From the NCBI RefSeq assembly GCF_030544485.1, contig NZ_CP130610.1, positions 1,054,001 to 1,118,000 of the forward strand: 64,000 nt of DNA, written 5' to 3'. The notes beneath the pieces are model-generated. The model had not been told where the DNA came from and did not search any database. It was given only the letters and a program-made list of their open reading frames with translations. Shown one piece after another: positions 16,848-24,681 of the stretch; position 1 is the first letter of the stretch, and each line of letters begins with the position of its first letter. A program made the position numbers and the translations under genes. Source of the stretch: Halomonas sp. HAL1. GTDB lineage: Bacteria > Pseudomonadota > Gammaproteobacteria > Pseudomonadales > Halomonadaceae.

Positions 16848-17073
16848 GGGCGAAATCCTTATCGAGTGAAGGCCTGCAAAACGTTTGGCAATAAGCCAAG
16901 CAGTACGTGAAATTTTTACACAATAACTATACGATTGCATGCGGACGTACAGGATTATTGCGTTCTATTCCTTGCTCTTTTCTCTTGCGCTTGGGTACAC
17001 ACTCTTAAAGACCGAACATGGAGAGGTCGTACTTCAGACACTGTAAGCTAAAGCAGGTACAAATGAGAATGCG

Positions 17074-18702
17074 ATGATTCGAATATTATTAACGTCCTTA
17101 CTGCTGAATGTCCTGCTCGTTGCGCCGCTATGGTGGCGGTTTGGAGAGATCGATGCCCATTTGATCGCTTGGGAGGCGTTTATCATTGCGCCCCTTATGC
17201 TGTTGCTTCCCGTCGGTCAGGCGCGTCGTGTCGCCGGTGTTGGGCTTGTCAGTTGGATCATGTTGGCGACAGCTGTGAATTTAGGCACTGCCGCTACTCA
17301 CATGGCGTTTGCCCGGCCACTCAACCTCTATCTTGACGTACCTTTGCTGCGCTCCATTTATCACTTATTAGTAGGTAATGTAGGTCAGTTTTTGGCGGTT
17401 TGCGCAATGCTGGCAGGGGCTGCCGTGCTGCTTGGTATCGCCCTAGGCTTAGTGAGACTACTACTTCCTCCCGTCACTTACTCGATTAAACGGCTGCCCG
17501 GTGTCGCTGCGTTGACGCTATTAGTCATTGCCACCATCGGTACCGCACTTGAACTTAACGGTGTGCGGCTGGTGGATAGCGCCCGTTTGCCGATGGTCAA
17601 CAGCACACGGTTTCAATGGCAGCAAATGGCCGATACTCACGCCGCGCGCTTGGCCTTTACCGCGCAATTGGAGGCAGCGCCGCTGGAAAGTCAGCGGTTA
17701 CCTGGGCTCGATGGACACAATGTGCTGCTGACCTTTATTGAGTCTTATGGCGTCTCTGCGCTGGATAATGCCCGTTATGCAGACGTTCTGCTGCCGACCC
17801 TTGCCGATATGCAGCAGCGGCTAGAGGAGCGCGAGCTTCATGTTGTCTCCGGGTTGTTGGCGTCGCCGATTCGTGGCGGGCAATCCTGGCTGGCCCACGC
17901 AACAGCGCTCAGCGGGCGTTGGATTGATAACCAGCTGTGGTACCAGTTGATGTTAGACAGCGGCCACTCCACCTTGATTGATGATTTCAGCGCTACCGGC
18001 CAGCGGACCTTGGCAGTCATGCCCGCTATTACCCTGGCATGGCCGGAAGGGGAGGCCTACGGCTTCGATCAAATTGCCGCGGCAAAGGGTATCGACTATG
18101 CCGGGCCTGCGCTCAACTGGGTGACCATGCCCGATCAGTTCACCCTCGACTATACTCAGCGCCATTTGCTGGGTGAGTCGCCGGTGTTTGCCCAACTGGC
18201 ATTAATCTCTAGCCATGCCCCCTGGACGCCTATTCTGCCGGTGATTGATGAGTGGTCTTTGATTGGGGATGGCAGCATTTTTGCGCCCTGGGAGAACGCT
18301 GGCGACCCGCCAGAAGTACTGTGGCAGGACATTGAACGTATTCGTGACCACTATGCCTGGTCGGTGGACTACGCTGTAAAAGTGGCCGGACGCTGGGCCG
18401 AACGAGTGGTGGATGACCATACCTTGATGATAGTACTGGGTGATCATCAGGCCGCGCCATTGATTACCGGCGACGATGCCAGCGCAGCGGTACCCGTGCA
18501 TATTATCAGCGGTGATCCAGCGCTATTGGCGCCGTTTATAGAGCGTGGCTTTATTCCCGGCACGCTACCCGCGCTGGAGCAGGCAAGTCACGCGCCCAAG
18601 ATGAGCCAACTGCGCCACTGGCTGCAGGATGATTTTGGTGAGTTAACAGATGATACAGACACTCGCCCGGATACAAGGACGACCACAAGGACGCAGCAAT
18701 GA
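17074..18702 (+). CDS. Membrane-anchored alkaline-phosphatase-superfamily enzyme (sulfatase/phosphoglycerol transferase-like)
   Basis: A 542-aa protein. Four or five hydrophobic segments cover residues 1-165 and a periplasmic sulfatase-like domain follows. The metal/nucleophile region is LLTFIESYGVSALD, and later ALISSHAPWTPI and ILGDHQAA match conserved metal-site segments of LTA-synthase/OpgB-type enzymes. Such enzymes add phosphoglycerol or similar groups to periplasmic glucans or lipids, or cleave sulfate and phosphate esters. Its position divergent from opgG makes glucan decoration attractive. The stop overlaps the manC start (ATGA), so the two are co-translated. Confidence 0.75.
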   Translation: MIRILLTSLLLNVLLVAPLWWRFGEIDAHLIAWEAFIIAPLMLLLPVGQARRVAGVGLVSWIMLATAVNLGTAATHMAFARPLNLYLDVPLLRSIYHLLVGNVGQFLAVCAMLAGAAVLLGIALGLVRLLLPPVTYSIKRLPGVAALTLLVIATIGTALELNGVRLVDSARLPMVNSTRFQWQQMADTHAARLAFTAQLEAAPLESQRLPGLDGHNVLLTFIESYGVSALDNARYADVLLPTLADMQQRLEERELHVVSGLLASPIRGGQSWLAHATALSGRWIDNQLWYQLMLDSGHSTLIDDFSATGQRTLAVMPAITLAWPEGEAYGFDQIAAAKGIDYAGPALNWVTMPDQFTLDYTQRHLLGESPVFAQLALISSHAPWTPILPVIDEWSLIGDGSIFAPWENAGDPPEVLWQDIERIRDHYAWSVDYAVKVAGRWAERVVDDHTLMIVLGDHQAAPLITGDDASAAVPVHIISGDPALLAPFIERGFIPGTLPALEQASHAPKMSQLRHWLQDDFGELTDDTDTRPDTRTTTRTQQ

Positions 18703-20108
18703 TCCAACCGGTAATTTTAAGCGGTGGCAGCGGCACGCGGCTGTGGCCGCTTTCCCGAGAGCAGATGCCCAAACAATTTTTGCGCTTAACCTCGTCTCAA
18801 AGCTTACTGCAGCAAACCCTAAGCCGCTTAGCCGGGTTAACCGATGCAGCCCCAATGCTGATGGGCCACCATAGCCACCGCTTTTTAATGGCCGAACAGC
18901 TGCGCGAAATGAATCAAGCCGCCACCGTGGTGCTCGAACCTGAAGGCCGTAATACTGCGCCAGCGATTGCCTGTGCGGCGCTGCTAGCACGCCACTCAGG
19001 CGATGACCCACTGCTGCTGGTACTGCCCGCTGACCATGTGATTGGCGATGTAGAAGCTTTCCAGCATAGCGTGTCACTTGCCCAGCCGTTAGCCGAAGCG
19101 GGTTATCTCGTTACCTTTGGAGTAGTCCCGACCCAGCCTGAAACCGGCTATGGCTATATTGCCTGCGGCGAGCCGCTGGAAGGCGGCCATCATCTTGCGG
19201 CCTTTATTGAAAAACCCAATGCCCAGCGTGCCGCTGAACTGGTCAAAAGCGGTGATTACTTATGGAACAGCGGTATGTTTCTGCTGCGCGCCTCAAGCTA
19301 TCTGGATCAATTAAAGCGGCTACAGCCGACCATGCTGGAAGCCTGCCAGGAAGCGGTTAATAGCGCACACCGCGACTTGGATTTTCTGCGCCTGGGCGAA
19401 GCAGCATTTGGCCGTTGCCCGGCTGACTCCATCGACTACGCGGTGATGGAGCACTGTGAGCATGCCGCCGTAGTGCCCTTGGCCGCTGCGTGGAGTGATA
19501 TCGGCAGTTTTGATGCGCTATGGGCAACCGTTGAGCCTGACGCAGCGGGCAATGCCAGCAAAGGTGATGCCTGGCTAACCGATACCCAGGGTTCGCTGGT
19601 GTTTGCCGAGCATCGTCTTGTGGCCACGCTCGGCGTGCAGAACCTCATCGTCGTGGAAACATCGGATAGCGTGTTGGTGGCCCACCGCGACCAGGCGCAG
19701 CAGGTCAAGCAACTCGTGGCTTCGCTTACTCAGGCGGGGCGCAGCGAGCCCTGTTCGGCGCCCCAGGTGCAGCGACCTTGGGGCAGCTTTCAGGCGATGG
19801 ACAGCGGCGAGCGCTATCAGGTCAAACACATTACCGTGAAGCCCGGTGGCCGGCTTTCACTGCAGCGCCACCATCACCGCGCTGAGCACTGGATAGTAGT
19901 GAGGGGAACCGCGCATGTAACGCTTGAGGAACAAAGCTTTCTGGTGAGTGAAAATCAGTCGACCTATATCCCCATTGGCGCGCTCCATCGGCTGGAAAAT
20001 ACCGGCAAAATTCCCCTTGAGCTGATTGAAGTGCAGTCGGGAAGCTATCTCGGTGAAGACGATATCGAGCGCTTGGATGACGTTTACGCTCGACACAACA
20101 ACGAGTGA
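18699..20108 (+). CDS. manC: Mannose-1-phosphate guanylyltransferase/mannose-6-phosphate isomerase
   Basis: A 469-aa bifunctional enzyme making GDP-mannose. The nucleotidyltransferase domain begins with GGSGTRLWPLSREQMPKQF, contains FIEKPNAQRA and the SIDYAVME segment, and is followed by the C-terminal cupin isomerase domain with RPWGSFQAMDSGERYQVKHI, the His-rich LQRHHHRAEHW and a later histidine. Length and order match ManC/AlgA/CpsB. It supplies GDP-mannose for exopolysaccharide or LPS. The 4-base overlap with the upstream sulfatase-like gene ties the two enzymes together. It converges on the small membrane-protein gene at 20116. Confidence 0.95.
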   Translation: MIQPVILSGGSGTRLWPLSREQMPKQFLRLTSSQSLLQQTLSRLAGLTDAAPMLMGHHSHRFLMAEQLREMNQAATVVLEPEGRNTAPAIACAALLARHSGDDPLLLVLPADHVIGDVEAFQHSVSLAQPLAEAGYLVTFGVVPTQPETGYGYIACGEPLEGGHHLAAFIEKPNAQRAAELVKSGDYLWNSGMFLLRASSYLDQLKRLQPTMLEACQEAVNSAHRDLDFLRLGEAAFGRCPADSIDYAVMEHCEHAAVVPLAAAWSDIGSFDALWATVEPDAAGNASKGDAWLTDTQGSLVFAEHRLVATLGVQNLIVVETSDSVLVAHRDQAQQVKQLVASLTQAGRSEPCSAPQVQRPWGSFQAMDSGERYQVKHITVKPGGRLSLQRHHHRAEHWIVVRGTAHVTLEEQSFLVSENQSTYIPIGALHRLENTGKIPLELIEVQSGSYLGEDDIERLDDVYARHNNE

Positions 20109-20115
20109 GGGTAGC

Positions 20116-20466
20116 TTACCAAAGCCAGCTGGCAGGGCGTGCGGGAGGGCGGCCTTTGCGTACATCGATCCAACCGAGCACGCAGCGCACGCCCAACCAT
20201 CCCGCGAGCAGCGGCCAGAGCAGAGTGCCGATCATGACAATGCTGAGCAAAAAGGCGATGCAGGCATACAGTGTGCCAATCCAGAAGGTGCGAATCAGGT
20301 AACGGTAGTGCGGCTGTAGCCACGGTGCGGCGTCTTTGCGGTAGACATAGGCGATCACCACGCCAATCAGCAGGGTGATATTGGCAGTGACAATACCCGC
20401 CAGGAATAGCGCATAAATAATCTGCGGTGGGCGTATCTCATCCCGAGATAGAACGTTTTGGGTCAT
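20116..20466 (-). CDS. Small DUF4870-like membrane protein, copy A
   Basis: A 116-aa protein with three hydrophobic segments and no signal peptide. It shares with the product of 21418-21807 the core GVVIAYVYRK followed by HYRYLIRTFWIGTLY, the Tic20/DUF4870-type pattern. Its start is 13 bases downstream of the acyltransferase stop on the same strand. Function unknown; the two paralogues flank a lipid A-type acyltransferase, which suggests a link to envelope lipids. Confidence 0.75.
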   Translation of the reverse strand: MTQNVLSRDEIRPPQIIYALFLAGIVTANITLLIGVVIAYVYRKDAAPWLQPHYRYLIRTFWIGTLYACIAFLLSIVMIGTLLWPLLAGWLGVRCVLGWIDVRKGRPPARPASWLW

Positions 20467-20479
20467 CAGTAAGCTCTGG

Positions 20480-21415
20480 TTAATAAATCCGGTAGTCGCG
20501 GTAGTTAGCTAGCTTTTGCTGCTCTTGAACCACTTTACGGTAGCGCTTGTACTCCCACTGATACTGCGCAGGTTCCAAGCTTATTGCGGCTTCCACGCTG
20601 GCATTCACTCCGGTGGCAGACGTTTGGTCATCGGGGCTGTAAACACGCTCATCGGCATCGAGAAAATAAATCTCAAACCCGCTGCCGGGTACCCGTAGCG
20701 CGACCCCGGTGATCACACGTGCCTGGGTGCGGGCTACTAGTTTGGGTAGCAACGTGGCGGTGTAGGCATCGCGACCAAAGAAAGGCGCGAAAACGCCACT
20801 GCCCCAATCCGGCTCCTGGTCGGGCAGTATGCCAATCGCCTCGCTGCGCTTAAGCGCTTTGAGCAGTGCTGCAACGCCGCGGGGGTTGGTGGGCACTAGG
20901 CTCGCCCCCATGCGCTCGCGACCATGGCGAATCACTGGGTCAAGGGCGCTGATTTTTGGGGGCTCGTACATGGCGGTAAACGGGAAGTGGCTCGACAGCC
21001 AGAAGTTAAGCACTTCCCAGTTGCCGAAGTGCGGGGCGAGCACAATGACACCGCGGCCTTCGTTGCGCGCACTATCGAGTTTGTCGCGGCCGTGTACCGC
21101 TAAAATGCTATTTTCTACTCTATTGGGCTCTGCCATCCAGGCGTGGCCTAATTCCAGCATAGTAGCGGTTGAGTGCCGTAAACTCTGCCGGGCAAGAGTT
21201 TGACGCTCAGCGTTAGAGAGAGTGGGATAAATGACCGTCAGGTTGCGCTCGGTTACCTCTCGCTCACGCTTATTGAAACGGTAAACCACTGGGCCCAGTA
21301 CCGATGCCATGCGCCATAGCCGCTTAAGCGGCCAGCGTGATAGCTGGCGCCATAGCCAGCTAATCGCACTGGCCTTTGAAAAACGAAGTTGGGTATCACC
21401 CGTTTGTTGCGTCAT
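20480..21415 (-). CDS. LpxL/HtrB-type lysophospholipid/lipid A acyltransferase
   Basis: A 311-aa inner-membrane acyltransferase. The catalytic H-x4-E motif is H129-F-G-N-W-E134, preceded by a basic, amphipathic N-terminus. Downstream GILPDQEPDWGSGVFAPFFG is the conserved substrate-site block. LpxL/LpxM enzymes transfer a fatty acid to the primary acyl chains of lipid A; a phospholipid substrate is the alternative. It starts 2 bases after the stop of copy B and is followed 13 bases later by copy A, so all three form one operon. Confidence 0.88.
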   Translation of the reverse strand: MTQQTGDTQLRFSKASAISWLWRQLSRWPLKRLWRMASVLGPVVYRFNKREREVTERNLTVIYPTLSNAERQTLARQSLRHSTATMLELGHAWMAEPNRVENSILAVHGRDKLDSARNEGRGVIVLAPHFGNWEVLNFWLSSHFPFTAMYEPPKISALDPVIRHGRERMGASLVPTNPRGVAALLKALKRSEAIGILPDQEPDWGSGVFAPFFGRDAYTATLLPKLVARTQARVITGVALRVPGSGFEIYFLDADERVYSPDDQTSATGVNASVEAAISLEPAQYQWEYKRYRKVVQEQQKLANYRDYRIY

Positions 21416-21417
21416 AT

Positions 21418-21807
21418 CTAAAACAACCAGGTATCTACGTTGGAAGGGGCGCGTTTCTCTTGCAGCCCTTTGAAGCCTTTAACGCAGCGGATAATTAGCC
21501 AGACGGCGAGTGCCAGCAGCAACGGGAAGCCGATCAAGATGAGCGTCAAGACCGAAAAGACAATGCCGTAGACTAGCCCTATCCAGAACGTACGAATCTG
21601 ATAACGGTAGTGTTCATCTAGCCATGCAGGGCCTTTGCCTTTATAGACGTAGGCGATGATCACACCGATAAGCGACGTAAAACCGAGGAAGAAACTGGCC
21701 AGATAGAGCGCATAGTTCACCATTGCCATGGTGGTGTCGGGCTGTTGGGGGCGCTCTTCGCTGACAACGTTGCCTTCTAGTGGCGCCTCATTGGCGTTAT
21801 CTTGCAT
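21418..21807 (-). CDS. Small DUF4870-like membrane protein, copy B
   Basis: A 129-aa paralogue of the 20116-20466 product, with a 25-residue hydrophilic N-terminus and three membrane segments. The shared core is GVIIAYVYKG followed by HYRYQIRTFWIGLVYG. It is the first gene of the three-gene minus-strand operon with the acyltransferase. AAGGAAAT precedes the ATG. Function unknown. Confidence 0.75.
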   Translation of the reverse strand: MQDNANEAPLEGNVVSEERPQQPDTTMAMVNYALYLASFFLGFTSLIGVIIAYVYKGKGPAWLDEHYRYQIRTFWIGLVYGIVFSVLTLILIGFPLLLALAVWLIIRCVKGFKGLQEKRAPSNVDTWLF

Positions 21808-21946
21808 AACATTTCCTTTCGGTAAATCGCTATAAGTGCTGAGCAGGCAATGCTGAAGTAGGGATGCAAAGCACCCTCAGCAGAGGTTGCCCCGGCGCAC
21901 TATGATAGCGTGCGCTATTCGCCTTATCACTAACGAAAACTGGGCA

Positions 21947-22330
21947 CTAACGCGCAGCGGGGCGGCAAATCTCGAGTAGATTGCCGTCCGGGTCGCGCAG
22001 GTAGATCGACTCAATGGGGCCATTGGCGCCTTGGCGAGCAACGGGACCCAACTCTACATCAATAGCCAAGGCGTCTAAGTGTTGCTTAAACTCATCCAGC
22101 GGCAGTTGGCAACGCAAGCATAAATCCAGGCTGCCGGGTGTTGGGGTTGCTGAGATGGGGGCAATGTCGGTGTCGGTTTGATGCAGACGCAACGCGGTAT
22201 CACCGAGCATTAAATCCACCCGTTGAGCATCGCGGTAGCGTACATCTAAGCCTAAAACACGTGAGTAAAAATCGACGGCGCGACCCATGTCGGTCACGGT
22301 AACTACAAGATGATCCAGACCTGATAGCAT
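21947..22330 (-). CDS. VOC/glyoxalase-fold protein
   Basis: A 127-aa vicinal-oxygen-chelate protein. The ATG at 22330 has AAGGAAAG six bases upstream and starts MLSGLDHLVVTVTDM, the standard beginning of the fold; the longer open frame from 22405 is not needed. Candidate metal residues are H8, the mid-protein Glu/His region and the terminal DPDGNLLEI Glu. Relatives include virulence-associated VOC proteins and lactoylglutathione lyases; substrate unknown. It is divergent from the methyltransferase at 22371 with only 40 bases between the starts. Confidence 0.8.
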   Translation of the reverse strand: MLSGLDHLVVTVTDMGRAVDFYSRVLGLDVRYRDAQRVDLMLGDTALRLHQTDTDIAPISATPTPGSLDLCLRCQLPLDEFKQHLDALAIDVELGPVARQGANGPIESIYLRDPDGNLLEICRPAAR

Positions 22331-22370
22331 GCCACTTTCCTTAATTCGTAACGATAAGCCAGAGAATACG

Positions 22371-23015
22371 ATGATGCGCCGCTGTCCGCTCTGTGCGGAA
22401 TCCACTACTGCGCTCTACCACCGGGATCGGCGTCGTGACTACTACCAGTGTGCCACGTGCAAACTGGTATTTGTCCCCCCTGAGCAGCATTTGAGCGCCG
22501 CTGCAGAAAAGGCCGAATATGATAAACATCAAAACTCGCCGCATGATACGGGATATCGACGCTTTCTAGGGCGTTTATTTACCCCGCTGTTAGCGAAGCT
22601 CGCACCCAATGCCCGCGGGCTCGATTTTGGCTCCGGGCCAGGGCCGACGCTATCCGTCATGTTCGCCGAGCACGGTTTTCAGATGGCGATTTACGACCTC
22701 TATTATGCCCCTGATACCGCGGTTCTCACCCAGACGTTCGATTTTATCACCGCCACAGAAGTGGTGGAGCATTTGTCGCAGCCTGGCCAAGTGCTGGAAC
22801 AACTGGCCGAACAGCTCGCGCCCGGTGGTTATCTTGGCTTGATGACCAAGCGCGTTTCTACCCCGGACGCATTTGCTCGCTGGCACTATATTAGCGACCC
22901 CACGCATATCAGCTTTTTTAGTGAAGAGACCTTTCGTTGGTGGGCTCAAAAGAATAGTTTAGTAGTGGAATTTCCTGGGCCAGACACGGTTATTCTATAT
23001 AAATCGCTAAGGTGA
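22371..23015 (+). CDS. Zinc-ribbon class I SAM methyltransferase
   Basis: A 214-aa protein starting at tandem ATG codons (22371 and 22374). It opens with a zinc-ribbon-like CPLC...CATC (residues about 5-35), then motif I GLDFGSGPGPTLSVMF, strand 2 acid in MAIYDLYY, and ATEVVEHLSQP, the methyltransferase type 11/12 pattern. The target is unknown; zinc-ribbon members often act on small molecules or modified sugars. A 7-bp hairpin TTGCCCC-CTTT-GGGGCAA at 23045-23062 follows but lacks a T-run. Confidence 0.8.
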   Translation: MMRRCPLCAESTTALYHRDRRRDYYQCATCKLVFVPPEQHLSAAAEKAEYDKHQNSPHDTGYRRFLGRLFTPLLAKLAPNARGLDFGSGPGPTLSVMFAEHGFQMAIYDLYYAPDTAVLTQTFDFITATEVVEHLSQPGQVLEQLAEQLAPGGYLGLMTKRVSTPDAFARWHYISDPTHISFFSEETFRWWAQKNSLVVEFPGPDTVILYKSLR

Positions 23016-23184
23016 ATAATTGTAACCTTAGAAAAGCATTGACTTTGCCCCCTTTGGGGCAATAATTGCGCGCCGCTATCCCTGCCTGACTCGATGTGCC
23101 AGGTGAGATAACGGTCGTTGTGAAATCGCTCAGTCGCGTTTTTCACGCCTGTTTTTCACCACTTTTAGTCAAGACGAGGTTTTC

Positions 23185-24558
23185 ATGTCGCGGCAACTGC
23201 TAGCCATGGCGCTGGCGCCCCTATTAGGGCTATTCATTCTCGGAATAGGCAACGGTTTTCTTGCCACCTTAATTACCGTGCGCCTCGATGCCGCCGGTGA
23301 ATCGGCGACGGTGATCGGTATTGTCTCGTCGGCTTATTTCATCGGTTTGGCGTTGGGCGCAATGGTGAATGATCGCCTGTTGCTGCGTATTGGCCATATT
23401 CGCGCTTACGGCAGTTTTGCCTCGTTAGTGGCTGTCACCGTGTTACTGCAAGGCTTGTTTTTCGACCCATGGGCGTGGTTTGCGCTGCGCTTGGTCGGCG
23501 GCTGGGCAACGGTAGGGGTTTATCTGGTTATAGAGAGCTGGCTATTGACCGCCGGTGATCAAAGAGTCCGTGGCCGCCTATTGGCGCTCTATATGATTTC
23601 GCTGTACGCCGCTGGGGTGCTGGGTCAGTTGCTGCTAGGCGTGACGAACGCCATGGGTGTTACTGCGCCCTTTATGGTGATTGGCCTACTGGCTTCGCTC
23701 TCTGTACTGCCCATGGCGATGATTCCCCGCGTATCGCCGATTATCGAGCACGCTGAGCCGCTTCCCCCGCACCGCTTGATTACCCTGACGCCCACCGGCG
23801 TGATGGGTAGTTTAGGCTCGGGTATGGTCGTCGCCGCGGCCTACACGCTGTTGCCACTCTACCTGCAGCGTAATGGTATGAGCGTGAGTCAGGTGGGTCA
23901 GATGATGGCGGTACTCATCATGGGGGCCATGTTGCTGCAATACCCGATTGGCCGCTGGTCGGATCGCCATGACCGACAAATGGTGCTGATCGCCATCAGT
24001 GGTTTCTGTGTACTTATCTCTGCGGCGATGCTCTGGCTACCCCTTTCGACACCGCTATTGGCAGTGCTGCTGTTCCTGCTCGGCGGTGGCGTCTTTGCCC
24101 TTTATCCAGTGGCCGTAAGCCACGCCGCCGACCGTGCGCCTGCTGGGGCTCTGGTGCGGATGAGTCAAGGCTTGCTGTTGATCAACTCGATTGGCGCTAC
24201 CATTAGCCCACTGATGATTTCCCCGGTGATGACGGCAATGGGAGACGCGGGTCTGTTCTGGGCCTTCGGCTCGCTGAGTCTGTTCTTTGTGATGTTCTTC
24301 TCCTGGCGCCGTCATGTACGCCCAGCACCGGTGCCTGTGGCTCCGTTTACACCGACTACACCAATGACCGCTGCCGGTGCTGAACTGGTGGTGACTGAAG
24401 AGCTAATGCAGGGGGCACTGGAGCATGAGCACCTGGAAGACCTTTCCGATGCCGTTTGGGATGTCGATGCCGCCGAGCCGGTGGTGGGGCCGCCCGCAGA
24501 AGATGAGAGCCATATCACCTACTATGATGATGTGGAGCAAGCAAGTGAGCGAAAATAA
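23185..24558 (+). CDS. MFS transporter (YcaD-like)
   Basis: A 457-aa major facilitator with 12 hydrophobic segments across residues 5-390 and a roughly 65-residue acidic cytosolic C-terminal tail. The loop 2-3 region NDRLLLRIGHIRAYG resembles the MFS signature, and LVIESWLL in TM4 is typical of YcaD/UMF-type carriers. The substrate is unknown. CGAGG lies about 8 bases before the ATG. It stands alone; a 123-bp gap with a PsrA-like site separates it from the acyl-CoA dehydrogenase. Confidence 0.85.
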   Translation: MSRQLLAMALAPLLGLFILGIGNGFLATLITVRLDAAGESATVIGIVSSAYFIGLALGAMVNDRLLLRIGHIRAYGSFASLVAVTVLLQGLFFDPWAWFALRLVGGWATVGVYLVIESWLLTAGDQRVRGRLLALYMISLYAAGVLGQLLLGVTNAMGVTAPFMVIGLLASLSVLPMAMIPRVSPIIEHAEPLPPHRLITLTPTGVMGSLGSGMVVAAAYTLLPLYLQRNGMSVSQVGQMMAVLIMGAMLLQYPIGRWSDRHDRQMVLIAISGFCVLISAAMLWLPLSTPLLAVLLFLLGGGVFALYPVAVSHAADRAPAGALVRMSQGLLLINSIGATISPLMISPVMTAMGDAGLFWAFGSLSLFFVMFFSWRRHVRPAPVPVAPFTPTTPMTAAGAELVVTEELMQGALEHEHLEDLSDAVWDVDAAEPVVGPPAEDESHITYYDDVEQASERK

Positions 24559-24646
24559 ATACGGGTGAAGACGCTATTCATAGCGGGTGATACCTTGGGC
24601 TAATGGTGTGGGCGGGAGAGTGTTACTACTATCGTAGGCAGATTTT

Positions 24647-24660
24647 CAAACAATTGTTTA
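24647..24660. promoter_or_regulatory. PsrA-like operator before the acyl-CoA dehydrogenase
   Basis: The site CAAACAATTGTTTA contains the perfect 12-bp palindrome AAACAATTGTTT (24648-24659). It fits the published Pseudomonas PsrA pattern (C/G)AAAC-N2-4-GTTT(G/C) except for the last base. PsrA is a TetR-type fatty-acid-responsive repressor of beta-oxidation genes. The site ends 22 bases before the start codon at 24682. Regulation is inferred. Confidence 0.5.
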
Positions 24661-24681
24661 ATTTTCAGCCCGAGGTTCGCT

